Shown: positions 8,573 to 21,610, counted from the stretch's first letter. The stretch is DNA of 64,000 nucleotides from Stropharia rugosoannulata (GCA_028532985.1 JANCIK010000003.1:2552001-2616000); one strand, 5' to 3'. The notes: generated by a model from the letters alone, not told the origin. A program made the numbers and translations.

Positions 8573-11500
8573 TTACTTGGTCCCAACGGACTGTTTCGGA
8601 TAGTACTCGTCTTTAAAGTCAAACTTCGCTAGAGTGCACCACTCGAACTGCGTAAAAAACCAATCATCAGGTTAGTACACTGCCACGCGCCGATGCATAA
8701 AAGGACAACGTACCGTAGAAGCAACGGTATTCGGACGCGGCTCGTCCTCGCCCTCCGCGCACACGACGACGTACCGCCGGCGCGAGAACATGAACGCCGG
8801 GTGGCGGTGCATGCGCGCCATGTTCTCCGCCAGCTCGTCCTCCATCGCGCGCTGCTGGGCCTGTAGCACGCGGTACGCGACGATACCACGCTCGAGTGCC
8901 GAGCGCCGCGTCGGCGGGAGCAGCGCGATGTTCTCCGCGAGCCACTCCGCGCGCACGTCCGCCTCTGGGTCGAACGTCGGCTGCTCCGGCGGCGCCTCGA
9001 GCAGCGCGACCTCCCCGTCCGCGATCAGCTGCAGGATGCCGTCCATGCGCAACGTGCGTCTGCAGCGGAACACGCAGGTGAGCCCGTGTACACGCGTTAA
9101 AAACAGAGGGGTCGGGCTTACTTGTCAAATGCCTCCACAGGGACCTCCGTGCCGCACTCTATACTGGCGAGCATGCCCAGTGCCGATGGCAGGATGTAGC
9201 ACGCCCAGAGCGGATGCTTGTGTATGCGCATGATCAAGTGGCAGACACCCTGTGGGTCTTTCGCCATCGCATTGGCGCTGAATGTTGCTATGCCTCCTTC
9301 AGCATCATTAAAAGTAAGCTAACATCCCATTGAGCAACCAGGGGACGACACCTTACCGCAAGGCCATACTTCATGCACGCCCCACAAATCCGGGTGCACG
9401 CTTGCATCAGAGCCGTATAGGTAGAACTGGATTTGGTGCTCTTTCGCTCTCCGTTCGACAAAGTCCGGGAAATAGTGCACGGATCGTAGCGCGCCCAAGT
9501 GGATGAAGATGATCCTGGTGCTCGAGCGACTGCTTGCCCTGACCGCTTTCGCACAGTCTAGCAGGGTCTCGAGCACTTTTGTCTCGAGGTCCTTTTGTTC
9601 ATTATGTTTCTGTTGGGTTTCCTTTCCCCACCAAATAGTGTATGGCCGCTTGTGTACCGGGTGGGCGACATACTCCAGGAGCTTTGGCGAGAAGTTGAGC
9701 ATACTGGACGCGAGGTGATAGTAGGGTGGGTAAGTACGCAGTTGGCCTGCATTGATTTTAATGGTTTTGTCGATCGCGAGAGGGTATCGAGTGCGGTCTA
9801 CAGGGTTTACCCAAGGATCCTTTGACAGCTCCTCCACGTCCAGGGTATATGGAAGAATGGCCATAACCATATCTCCCTCTCTCAGGTTCATTGCCACAGG
9901 TATGTCAATACCAAGAGATGCGTGAAGTTCTAAAGGGAAACAGAAGATCTGGCCGATGTCGTGGTTATCAAGCCTCATAGGCACTAAAAAGAGCTATGTA
10001 CAGCTATCATAATGTTGTCAACAAGTGAAAAAGGTAGATACACCCACTTTACGCGAGGTCTTAAGGTACTGTCTCATGGACGTGAATTGACGATTTTCCT
10101 CGACAGGGCTCAGCTGCGCAATTTGCGTAGGTGGGCGGAATACAGACAACATGGATCGTACATCTGCTATGGTGTAAAGTGCTGAAAGGTCAAGTTTCTC
10201 TGTGTTGTCGAACATCATGGAGAAGCGAAGCGCAGGTTCAATTGTGGTATTGTGTATGTGGACATCGCACAGAGGTTTTTCTGCGGAGTCCACGTACATC
10301 GGGCCAGTCCATTTCCATGTTTTGTCCTTCAGAACCCTGCCAATAAAACATCGTGAGTATTTTGTTGTAATAATCATGATGCATTTATACCTAGTTGGCA
10401 AAGGAACCTTTACCGGGTGAAGAGATTTGGGGATAAGCGCTTCTACCCCAGGAGACGGGGCGGGGCTGCTCAACTGTTTAGAAATGTCCGAGTATTTAAT
10501 TGTAAACTTACACTAAAGGAGCAGCCAATCTGAAGTTTTTTTTTTCGGCGTAAGTAGAGAATCCATAATTAAGCTGTTTACATACTCATGAGGCATAATG
10601 CTTTCCAGAAAGTGGTCAACCTCTTGCATGGGTGGTTGCGCAGGGAAAACCATAGCCGGTGAGCTGGAATAGACAAGGCCTTAGATAGACAGAAAATAGA
10701 GCGTGCCAGAGAGGTTCACGTACACTGTCGCAGCTGGCGCATGTGGTCGGGCATTCATGAATTGCTGAAGGGGCGGCTGTGTTGAGCTGGCACTTGCACC
10801 AATGAAGCTGGTACTCGGTGACTGGATCAAGGGAGAATTCAAAGAAGACAGGGTCGGCTCCTTGTTTATGGGCACAGAAGCTCCACCAGTGACAGACTTG
10901 GGTGCATCGTCGATCTTTCTTTTCTTGAAAGACAATTCACCCAAAACAGACTTTTTCGTGTTTGACTTTGACTGATTCTTAGTCGAAGCAGCAATCTCTC
11001 TAGGAAGGGCTGGTGCGAGTGCACCTTGCGCTATGCGTTGCTTGGTTGAGATACCTCCCTTCACTGCAATTTCAGCTGGAGACATGGTGGCTAAATTTGC
11101 TTGAGGATTGGTACTACGGCGAGGCATTTTGATGCCTTTAGGAGGTGGCTTTTTCGGAACAGGGACTGCCTTTTGGAGCGCTAAGTCTGGTGATGAAACC
11201 TCTGCCTCGCCCTCAGAAAACAATGACGACGGTGACTTCGGAGATGATAGAACTTCCTTGAAAATAGACATGTCAGGCGTCATTTTAATTGCCCCAAAGA
11301 GTAGCTTACAATAGGCTCATTGGAAGGTTGTTGAAGCGCTTTGGGGCTTTGAGATTTGCTTCTCATGGTTGTAGCTAGAGGCTCCTATGAGAATCAAAGT
11401 GAGCGATGGAAACATAAAACAAGGACAAGACTGGATCACACACATCTTCAGACGAAGAAGAGAGAACAGTTTTTCTCTTTCTGTTTCCTATTCCAGGAAT

Positions 11501-12370
11501 CGTTATTTTCAATGACTCGGCCGGGTCCGCACTTGACTCGTCATCCGACTATGGACCATGATATAAGGCTTCGCAGCATGAAATGGATAAGTAGAGCTTA
11601 CTGGTACAACCCTTTTAGAATGAGGCTCCGCAGAAGCACTTTTTCGTTTGCCTTTCTTTGACTATCACATACAAGTCAGCATACAAGGTGGTTTAAGTTG
11701 TGCAAGTGGACTTGCCGCCTTGCTTTTCTCAGTCGCTTCACGCTGCGCGGCTTTATATTCTTCAGCAAAGAACTGTTTCTCCTTTGCTAAATTCTGAACG
11801 TTGATGAGGGCATCTGCATAACAAATATACGACTCACCAATCCATTCTGGCTTTGCTGATAGTTCTGTCCCTGGTACATAATCGTTATCATCGACACCAA
11901 TATGTTCCCAAAAGCTCCGTAATAGGCGTTGGCATGACTCGAGGTTAGCTTCTGGTTCCCAACTACACAATGCGATACGACATGAGTTGGTTGGACAATT
12001 GTGATAAAGTTAGAAATCTTACCTATTTGCATCAGAGTCATAACCTGCCCACTACATGTTTTCCATTGTTCAATAAGAAAAGCTCGATATGATGAGTTTA
12101 AAGCTCACGGACCTTGACATAGTATTCCTGTTGAACTCAGTGATCAATTTCGCCTTGTCTTGTCATACAGAGTCTTACTCTCACCCATGAAGGAATTTCT
12201 CCGTCTGACTCTGGAAATGGAACGCGTGTTTTTGTTATCACCTCTACGTTAGTAGTACAAGAAATTTCGTATTCAGTCACCAACATATCATTCATTGATT
12301 AAGATATGGTTAACGCACCGACGTGATACACCTCGTCTGCTTTCGACCTTTTCCCTTTCCTGCGGGGCAT
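8573..12370 (-). CDS. Chromodomain protein (putative H3K9me reader)
   Basis: Many exons. It begins MPRRKGKRSKADEVYHV and splices (exons 12319-12370, 12185-12243, 12113-12127, 12023-12051, 11838-11962 and on) into an N-terminal chromodomain: VYHVEVI, then YYVKWAGYDSDANSWEPEANL. The Tyr, Trp and Tyr that form the methyl-lysine aromatic cage in HP1-type domains are present, so binding of methylated histone H3 is likely. A basic, Ser/Pro-rich middle follows (KKRK-type nuclear signals), then a conserved-looking C-terminal half with KWTGPMYVD, FSMMFDNTEKLDLSALY, RIIFIHLGALRSVHYFPDF and HPLWACYILPSALGML, ending in FEWCTLAKFDFKDEYYPKQ. The architecture (chromodomain plus long globular C-terminus) recalls Chp1 of the fission-yeast RITS complex, but that is inference. 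A possible 24-base intron near 11814-11837 may simply be coding. The last ~500 bases are much richer in GC than the rest. Confidence 0.75.
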
Positions 12371-12855
12371 AGTTAGTCAAGACTTTCGGAGTACGTGCAA
12401 GTATAAGTGGTTGTAATAGAAGAGGTATCTGAACACGAGAAGCGAAGATATAGTCTAATAATACAAACCGCGTTGCCTGAACTTCAGGGTAACACCCAAG
12501 GAAGACACGGTCCGCGTGGCCGGAAACCTACTTACATTTGTCCTGCATACTTAGTGCAGCCACCTCGGTCCTTGGTTTCACCTTATTACCCTATTTCGTC
12601 CAATCTGTATGTGTGCCGTGATCGGCCATGTACGTCTACTTGTGCGTTCCAGCCTCACGCAGTCATCAATCAAATGCATGGCAGGTTTGGGCAGGTTGAA
12701 TGTCAATGACATGAGATGGAAATAGTTTCCAGGAGTCTCGAACAATAAGTTGATCGTCCTAGATTGCGCGAAAGCTTGCTAACACAAACAATGTATGAAA
12801 TATATACGAACAAAAGTGAATATACATATACTATAGAGCATTATGAGAAACGTAA
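12371..12855. other. Intergenic, chromodomain gene 5' to YPT7 3'
   Basis: Both flanking genes are on the minus strand, so this stretch holds the promoter of the chromodomain gene and the 3' untranslated region of YPT7. It is AT-rich near 12780-12850. No gene was recognised. Confidence 0.5.
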
Positions 12856-13805
<950 letters not shown>

Positions 13806-14000
13806 GTTCTATGCAGGGAGTATAAGGAGGATATGAAAGAAGAAGGGGGTGGTCGATGTCGTCGTGACTGGTAAGAGCCACTCGGACAGCGTCAGGAGGT
13901 CGCTTGTCCCATTTAGGAAATTCAAACTCCGCGTTCTGTTGTGTCATTGCGCTCGAGTGCTTCACTGCCTGTTGAATTTGGCCCGCACAAACTCTCTCAA
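13806..14000. promoter_or_regulatory. Shared divergent promoter YPT7 / ATG16
   Basis: The 195 bases between the two start codons must carry the promoters and leaders of both genes. No TATA box or named element was recognised with confidence. The shared position suggests the two autophagy/vacuole genes could be co-regulated, which is inference only. Confidence 0.4.
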
Positions 14001-15006
14001 ATGACTGAGCCCTCATGGCAAGAGCTCCTCCGCCTTCGGCTGGCAGAAAGGAATACGTCCGAATCTGCATTCGCTCCTATAATTGAGCAGTGTAAGTAAC
14101 CTCAAGTTGTATCTTCCTTTGCTCAATCATCTGCGGAAAGATCGCAGGCTTGCCCAACAAACCAAGCTTTTGAAGGAAAGAAACGCGACGTTACTGCGGG
14201 CGGTAGGCACTGTTAAAGGGAGCGCAAATAATACTGGCTCAGGAGAAGAGTACGTTATGCCCGCCAAACTTGTGGAATATGTGGTTAATCGATAACAAAT
14301 AGCAATCCAGTCCGCGCAGCCTATTTGGCTTCGCTAGAGACTCAGATATCGTCTCTTCGGGATGAATTGGCCAATCTCTACAAAACCCAGGGTCAAAATG
14401 CTCAACGTCTATTGTCTATGAATGAAACATTGCGCGAGAAGGAGGAACTCTCGCGAATTGATTCTGAACAACTGAGAAAAGCTAGGGAGGAAATCACCGT
14501 TCTCCGTCGTAAGGTCGACCAGCACGCAGAACTTATGGCTGAGAAAGATAGGACGGTACAGGTAAGTCCTCTAACTTATGGTTCACAATACATGATGCAC
14601 ACCATTCGTAACAGATTTTGCATGATGAAATCAATACCTATACACTGGAGCTTAATCAGGTTGAGGAACGAAATCAAACCCTTGCCAAAGATAATGCCAA
14701 ACTCCTCCAGCGATGGCTAGATGCTAAGCAGGCTGAAGCCAATAGGATGAATGAAGCAAACGATTTCTATGAAAACATGCGCTCGAAGCACGAAAATGTG
14801 TTGTCCTGGCGAGATGGTTCTAGAGTCGAACCAACATCTTCAAATCAAGATACTGGCGACACCCAATTAACAAATCTGTCGGGAAAAGACTTGGCAAGTC
14901 CGGAGTTCTCAACAGCGACGATGAAGAATGGAGCGCCGTTTCCAGCGTCGCAGGGGCTGAATCTGACACCGAATGGCTGATAGTGGAAGACAACCAAGAT
15001 ATTTAA
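14001..15006 (+). CDS. ATG16: Autophagy protein Atg16
   Basis: Atg16 binds the Atg5-Atg12 conjugate and directs Atg8 lipidation at the phagophore membrane. Exons 14001-14091, 14141-14249, 14303-14561 and 14615 onward. The N-terminus MTEPSWQELLRLRLAERN is the Atg5-interacting segment typical of the family; joining gives EQYRRLAQQTKLLKERN and NPVRAAYLASLE, followed by a long coiled coil (roughly residues 65-200) with ERNQTLAKDNAKLLQRWLDAK near its end. No WD repeats follow, as usual for fungi. The C-terminus is uncertain: the unspliced frame stops at 14980, but the other frame reads SDDEEWSAVSSVAG...EWLIVEDNQDI and stops at 15006, an acidic tail that looks more like real coding sequence. A splice with a gttcta donor near 14815 and a ccggag acceptor near 14902 would reach it. 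I give the longer end. Confidence 0.88.
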
Positions 15007-15327
15007 TTTCCTCATCGACTATGTCTATGTATTATACCCTGCTCATATACTACTAATGTCTTTTTTTTTTTTTTTTGTTTGCCACTTCGTGTGGCTGCTC
15101 TCTGTTAGTAGGATATTTATTCAATTTCAAACTTTTTGGTTGTCTTGTAGGCACAAGGACATTCAATTTCCAGTAAAACAACAGGATAAGCAACATCAGA
15201 ATGAGGTGCATAGAGAATATAGAAATAGCATAACAAAGAAAAAATATAAGGACATTGGCGATAGCGAAAGTGCAAATTATATACGCCAATATTTCGTTAT
15301 TCAACAACTAACACGACCCTTGATGGT
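15007..15327. other. Convergent 3' regions of ATG16 and the RRM gene
   Basis: Convergent gene ends. A run of about 16 T (15061-15076) lies just after ATG16; the remainder is AT-rich and contains polyadenylation-like signals on both strands. No gene was recognised. Confidence 0.5.
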
Positions 15328-16896
15328 TCATGCAGGTCCTTGCATTTGAACGTCACCTCCTGCCTGTTGTTGAGTGCCTCCAGCAGCTGTTTGTGCTCCG
15401 TAATACCCTATCACAATACATTAATAGCATGTATGCGCCATTTCCAAGCTGTACGTACCTCCCCAGTAGTTTGAGTAGTAGTTGGGATCAGATGCACCCC
15501 ACTGAGGTTGGCCAGCCTGGGCACCAGCAACCGCGTTGAGATCAGAGCCAGGTTGTTGAGAAGCTACGTTAACACCTAAGCCCGGTGCTCCAACATTGCT
15601 GGCTTGAGGCATTCCCGGAGAAGCAGCACCAGCAGCACCTGGCGCAGCAGTGGCTTGACCAGGGAAACCGGCATATCCCCCAAAGCCGTACTGAGCATAA
15701 TTAGCCTGGGGCATGCTGTACATGGGCTATAAAGAAAATGAGATTTGTTCTAACTCACTGCGCCAAAACAACGTACCATGTTGCCATAGGGTGCAGCCGC
15801 AGCCGTAGGGCTCACAGGATTGGCCGCTGTGGCACCACCATCAGCGCGGTCCTTGCCCCAGCTGCATTTGATAGGCCTTCCATGAACCATTTGGCCTTGC
15901 AATTGAACGATAGCCATGGCAGCGTGCTCATGAGTATCCAACTTGACGAAAGCAAAGCCGCGGTCAGCTTGCATACGGATTTCGGACAGATAACCAATAG
16001 ATTGGAAGAGTGGGATAAGGTCAGCTTGCGTGCAATACGGGACCAAGTTGCCAACATAAACGGTAGAGTTATATGCAGGGGTTTGTTGGACAACAGACTC
16101 GTACGATAGAGGACCAGTCGAGAAGTGTATGGGTGCAGGAGCACCACCACCACCGCTGGCATTGTTGCCCACAGGCATGCTGGACTGGTGAGGGGAAGCG
16201 CCTCCACCCGGTGGAGCGCCTTGAGTTTTCTGGTTAGCCCAGTTGACGCGAATGGCCCTAGAGCCCAGCCATTCTCCGTTCATGGTGGCAATGGCTTGTT
16301 CTGCATCTGTTTTGTCACGGAATGCGAGGAATCCATATCCGCGAGATTTGCCAGAGTTCATATCCCACATCACACGGGCATCTGACATAGTGCCAAAGGC
16401 ACTGAAGGCTTTGGCGAGGACTTCATCGTTGACCTCGGGGCTAAGATCTCCGACAAAGACATGGTAGTGTCCGGTTGTGTCCTCCTTGTTTTGTTGACCT
16501 TGATATGCCCAGTTGACTCGGATTTCAGTGTCAAAGATTTTGCGGCCGTTCAAGGTCTGGAGAGCAGTCTCGGCGGCACGCATATCCATATACTCAACGA
16601 AACCATAGTTCAGGCCACCATGCTGGTAGTTCCTGTCCGGAATGATCTTGACGTGTTGTACTGGGCCGGCGACGGCGAAGATTTCAGTAAGCATATACTC
16701 CGTGACGCGGGGGCTCAAGTTTCCGACGTAAAGATGAGCGCGCCTCTGTATTGGTTGTGTGCATGAAATTTAGCAGTCATACGGACAAATGTTGACAGGA
16801 TAGGCGGATAGCATAGATCAGCAGGAGATATAAGATGATAAGGCTATTAAGACATACCGGTGCCTCAGCCACGCCGCTCATGCCCATTGGATTCAT
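15328..16896 (-). CDS. PUB1: Three-RRM poly(U)/mRNA-binding protein (Pub1/TIA-1-like)
   Basis: Binds U-rich mRNA and acts in mRNA stability, splicing and stress-granule formation. It starts MNPMGMSGVAEAP, splices to RRAHLYVGNLSPRVTEYML and carries three RRMs: RNP2 LYVGNL with RNP1 LNYGFVEYMD; VFVGDLSPEV with KSRGYGFLAFRD; and VYVGNLVPYC with RGFAFVKLD. The fixed phrases IRVNWA after RRM1 and RRM2 and CSWGKD after RRM3 are diagnostic of the TIA-1/Pub1 family. A Gly/Ala/Gln/Tyr-rich low-complexity tail follows (aggregation-prone, as in TIA-1) and ends VQMQGPA. Short introns split both ends; RRM1-3 lie mainly in one long exon (about 15770-16745). A purine-rich tract on the plus strand at 17036-17101, i.e. 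a CT-rich tract on the coding strand, lies upstream. Confidence 0.92.
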
Positions 16897-17225
16897 GATT
16901 TAAAAAAGATGAAGGAAAATGAGACCTGAAACAGAGAGATGAATTGCCTGGCAGAAAAGGAGACGGGGACAGGATCACACTAAAGACGGGAAAATGGAGA
17001 CTGTATATGATAGACAAGTCCGTCACAAAGAAATAGAGACGAGAGGAGAGAGAGACGAGAGACGAGAGGAAAAGAGAAAAGGAAGACGAGATACAGAGAC
17101 TCGATGGCAGTCAAGAGCAAGCACCAATTGGTGCCGTGGGAGTTTTTTGCGTTCTCAAAATGTATATCGATCACAGGGCCAAACCGCGCATTACATCAGA
17201 ATTTATGGACTACGGTAACGTATCA
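16897..17225. other. RRM-gene promoter with CT-rich tract, and PHB1 3' end
   Basis: Upstream region of the PUB1-like gene and 3' region of PHB1, both on the minus strand. At 17036-17101 nearly every base on the plus strand is A or G (gagacgagaggagag type), so the coding strand is a polypyrimidine tract about 140-205 bases before the start codon. CT-rich tracts near the transcription start are common in fungal genes expressed at high level. Confidence 0.55.
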
Positions 17226-18421
17226 CTACTTTTCCCCCGACACGCTCAGCAGCACATTCCCATTGCTACTCGGAATGTATGTCACATTAGGATTGCCAGA
17301 CAGCGACTGTACGATGGCTTTGCTGGCCTCGATTTTCCGCAGAGCAACAAAGGCATCTCCGGCCTTCTCCAGGGCTCGGGATATAGTCAGTGCAGCTTCT
17401 GCCTCACCCTCAGCACGAATGATAGCGGCTTGTCGCTCTTGGTCCGCCTGTGTAATGCGTTATTATGGAGTAACTTATTACGTTCAAACTATCACACCTT
17501 CTCCACAATGAATTTTGCGCGCTCAGCATCTAAAAGGAATCTCAGACGAATCCTAACACGTATTATTATTAAGGCACACACCTTGCTGTGCGATTTGCTT
17601 TGCCTCTACAGCTTGTGTAAATTCCTGGTGGGGCTTTAGCTCAACGACAGACAAACATTGTCCGTGACTTACTTTTCCGAACGTTAAATGAGTAATGGAA
17701 ACATCCTCCAATTTGATATTAAATTCGCCCGCACGGTGAAGAAGATCTGCCCGTATGCGAGAAGAAACCTAGAAAACGGTAAATAAGTCATCACAAAGTT
17801 TAGTGCCTTCACTCACCACTTCGCGCTGAGTAATGAGTTCGGCGGCGTCAAACTGAGCGACAATACTCTTCAACACTTCGTTTCCAATAGACGGTAGAAC
17901 CCTCTCGTCATAATCCATTCCCAAACTCTGGTAAATCTTGGACAAATGGTCGACGTCGGGCCGAGAGAGCACACGGAGGGTGATTGAAACCATCTGCATA
18001 TCCTTCGAACCTGTGGTGGTGGAGATGTTCTATAGCGCCGTTAGAAAGCAGCCCACATGTATCCGGATTAAAGCGCACTCGAGGTTTAATACGGCAGTCA
18101 TAGAGAATGGCACGCTGCAGCCATGGGACAAGCAAATGAGTTCCTTCCCCGGTAGCCTGAGCAAAAATGCAGCAGTCAGAAAAGAGAGACCACGAAGATA
18201 GTAGTAGGCAGCAACCTTATCTTTCACTCCAGAGAATCTGTCGAACATGACTGCTCGGTAACCGCCAGGGACATCGTAAATACTTGATTGAACTACAACG
18301 GCGGCGACACCGAGAGGAACTGTTCAACGAATATTGATTCATTTTATTTCAGACAGACGGAATTCACAGATTTTGGAAATGGCGTACCTAGCAGCTTGCT
18401 TGCATGTTGTGAAAAGGCCAT
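17226..18421 (-). CDS. PHB1: Prohibitin subunit Phb1
   Basis: Phb1 forms ring complexes with Phb2 in the mitochondrial inner membrane, acting as a scaffold for m-AAA protease and membrane proteins. The protein starts [24 protein letters not shown], an N-terminal hydrophobic anchor, followed by the family phrase [82 protein letters not shown], and the coiled-coil [41 protein letters not shown]. It ends LLSVSGEK. These features match Phb1 rather than Phb2. At least five short introns; the first splits the codon after KLL. The start at 18421 is chosen because it gives the normal family N-terminus. Confidence 0.95.
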
Positions 18422-18702
18422 TATTGAGCCTTATGGTGGTCTAATTGCAACGAACTGGACTTTGGCAAGACTCGACGAGACTGCCGACGTGAACGCGTTT
18501 GTGCCGTCTCCCGTGACTCAATACCTCCTTAAAGTTCCCACGACATTTCATTCGCATGAGCACGAGCTTGAGTGCGTACCGTTGCGGTGCACCGATGAGC
18601 TACTTTATTGATATAGATGTTGCTGACAGTTCCCAGCTCAGCGCAAACTGTCTTCACAGTTTTATATGATATCGTTATACAAGCTACTGCTACTGCATTT
18701 AC

Positions 18703-21202
18703 TTATTTTATGTCAATATCTCCTCTTTGTTCTCCATCCATCCGAGCCGAATGACTTCCAAACTGCATTGCACGCTTCTTCCTGCAGCTTGCTTCTAAAA
18801 GACCGAGCTTATATGTAGCCAATCGGAGAAGCATTTTGTCACCAATTCCGAGCTCAGCGCGGGGGTCCATCTTAAGATTTACCGGCAATGAAGCAAGGAA
18901 AGAAACGAGTGTCAGAGATAAAAATGGATGTCTGCTTTCTTTGCCGTGAGACGATACCACACGATCATCTCGGCCAAGGTTTCTAGTTGGTATCCGGTCA
19001 ATTTCCTCTTGCAGCTAAGAGGTATTAAGTGCGATAGATAGATAATAATAATCAGCTGGCTTACTTCTTTGACTACATCAGCCCATCCTCCATTGGCATA
19101 GACAGTACGATGTCGGCCGTAGCCTCCTAGCAGCTCATCGGAACCAAGACCATTCAAAAGCACTCTAGCTTCACTGATATAAGGTTCCGGCTTTGAATCA
19201 AGATTGGCGCGGATCTGTCCCTGGCCACGAGAAGCAAAATATAGAGCTAAGGCAAGGCTCTGAGAGCGTTCAGTGAAATGCAAATAGATAATTGATGGTA
19301 TACTGACCAAGTCCATGACTGTCCTGCCTGGCGACATTAGCGATTCCACTAACGGACGGTGTTCTTGACATTCCTTTTACTGGGTGCTCAGTTATTCTGA
19401 AGTAGAGGTGGAGCATGCAAATTTACGGTATATGGCACGTTCACTTCAACCTAATCGTTTGGTCGCCCCGTCAATAAATGAAATTAGACCGATAAGTAGG
19501 TAGCTAATTACTCACAAAATTCCAGACTCGTCCAGGGCAGATCCGGCGCAGTTCTTCTACTTCTGTCAAGCCTGTTATCCTGTCAGGAACCATATATTGC
19601 TCTTTTTCTACGACAGGCTTCGGAACCTTTCGATGAGCTTCAGATTTCCGTATTCGTTTCGGTTTGCCCCCAAAGTTTCCCTCTTTCTCTACTCGAAGTT
19701 TTCGTGGATTTTCGAAAGCAACATTTAGCAAGTCAATAGGTTCATCCGATGGTATATATCTATTGGCATATGAGAATTGGTGGATATAAAAAAATAACAA
19801 GTCTGCTCACCTATTTGCCAAAAAGGTTATAATTGTTGAATCTATGCCACCGCTAAAAAGTACAGCCAACCGTGATCTCCCTTTTCTGCAGAAACATATC
19901 AGCTGAGGAGCATTGTAAATCCGCCATTGGAGCAGAAACATACTCAGGAGAAGGTATGTTGCTGACTTGAAGCATGATGCTACGGTCCAAATGAACGATG
20001 AACTCATCTACAGCAGTAACAAGATGTTGAGGGATGTTGCTCAAAGATTCAATGATAGGTATGTCATCTGCCGGTATGACGGTATTAACTTTGCAAAGCT
20101 CAGCCTGTTCAGTAGTAAGTATAATATCAAACGAGGTACCTATCCTTCAGACTCACAAAATGATTTGGATTATTTACATTAAGAGAAACCCTGGGAGAAC
20201 ATTTCATTAAGCTCCGAAATCCAACAGATATCTATTGCATCGAGAAGATTAGTAGACTACACCCAAAACTGGTGTAATACTACTCACATCTACGCAATCT
20301 TTGAAATCTTCAAATGCCAGATTATATAGATACTCAGTAGATAACTCAGTGAAGTTGTAGGCAGGGTTAATGCCTGCAGAGACTGAAGATAGCAGTAGAT
20401 ATGGCTGTTCCACAGTGGGTTCGTGGAGAAGCAAAGATCGTCGGCCTAGCGGGTCTCGAGCGAAGTACAATCGTCGTGAATCAGCCTAAAACAGATTTTG
20501 AGAGTTGAGAGCGTGAAGAAGTAGCTTCAAAACGAATCTGACATGATAAAAGGCGAAGGCGTAACTGATGTGTCAAGATGAACTTGAGAAGCCAAAATTA
20601 GAAGAAAAGAAAGTGACTGACGGGCCCTCGACTTTTGAGAAGACGAACTGAATGTCCTCTAACGTTTTGCAAGCAGAAAGAGCCTCGAATAATTTGCATC
20701 CATCGTTTTCTTGAAGAGATATCTAGTGTAATGATGAATTAATATGGCTGAAGGTTCAGTTCCATAACCCGTACCTCAAGCCCTTCAAAAATCTTCAACA
20801 ATGTTGTTATATAGCTTTATAAAAAGACGATTCTTAAACAAGGATACACACCTCTCCATTGTAACAAAGGATATTCCCTCCTCCCACATGAGGTTGAGTA
20901 ATAGGTAGGTCTCCTCGTAGATGTAGCTCCGATGAAAAGAATCCAACTTCTAAGGATCTAGAAGAGTTGTAGTCGGCATCATCTATTTGTGAGATAGATG
21001 AAGAAGCAAGCTTCAAAGTTTCGAGTCTTTGAGAATCAGGGCCTATCAGGGCTGTATGTTAAAAGACCATAGATAGAAGAACTGGATCGGACATTTCTAC
21101 TTTACCGCGAGCAGTATTCACTCTCTGCAGATCCTGTGACAACCGTTCAAAATTTGTGTCTTGAGCAGGACAAAATCGGGCGGATATGAGTATTCCACAC
21201 AT
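18703..21202 (-). CDS. ASNSD1: Asparagine synthetase-domain protein (ASNSD1-like)
   Basis: Two-domain protein related to asparagine synthetase B but belonging to the divergent ASNSD1 group, whose biochemical role is unclear. It begins MCGILISARFCP, so the catalytic Cys of class II glutamine amidotransferases directly follows Met. The N-terminal domain continues with NTARGPDS, GGGNILCYNGEIFEGL and RRLYFARDPLGRRSLLLH. The C-terminal synthetase domain contains the pyrophosphate loop FSGGIDSTIITFLANR and LLNGLGSDELLGGYGRHR, then SSHGKESRHPFLSLTLVSFLASLP as expected for this family. About ten or more short introns. It differs from true asparagine synthetase in spacing and lacks its longer conserved blocks. 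The gene lies head-to-tail behind the 6-phosphogluconate dehydrogenase gene. Confidence 0.88.
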
Positions 21203-21610
21203 CTAAAGTAGCGATTATATCCGCAGCTCGCTTAAGTTGCATACATAGATTATACTTACAACCTCTGACAAGTGTTCAATTTTCTGTCAGAGCCCGAGAC
21301 CCGGGGCCGAGAGAGCACAGATCACGTACCAATGCACATGACCAAGCTGTGCAGTGTGGGATATTGGGAAGGTCCGAGTCAAGGTCTTCCACCTTTAATT
21401 CGCTAATTCTCCGGGGTGATTACACCTGTGATTTACTGTTCGATTCCGCGAATTCAAAGAAACAAAGTCAATCGCCCAGTAAGCATGCCTTTATGATCCT
21501 GTAATATATTGGACAATACTTGATATATAAATCTGTACTCGATACAATGATCTAATCGCCCTCTAGCTTTCTTTTCCTCCGCGTGCCATGAATATATCGT
21601 CACGTAAAAA
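21203..21610. other. Intergenic, ASNSD1-like promoter and GND1 3' end
   Basis: Both neighbours are on the minus strand. The stretch should contain the promoter of the ASNSD1-like gene and the 3' untranslated region of the dehydrogenase gene. Nothing else was recognised. Confidence 0.5.

Noticed and set aside
11814..11837. A 24-base intron in the chromodomain gene (gtgagtcg donor, ttatgcag acceptor)
   Set aside because: Too short for normal splicing, and the frame is open through it; treated as probable coding sequence, left undecided.
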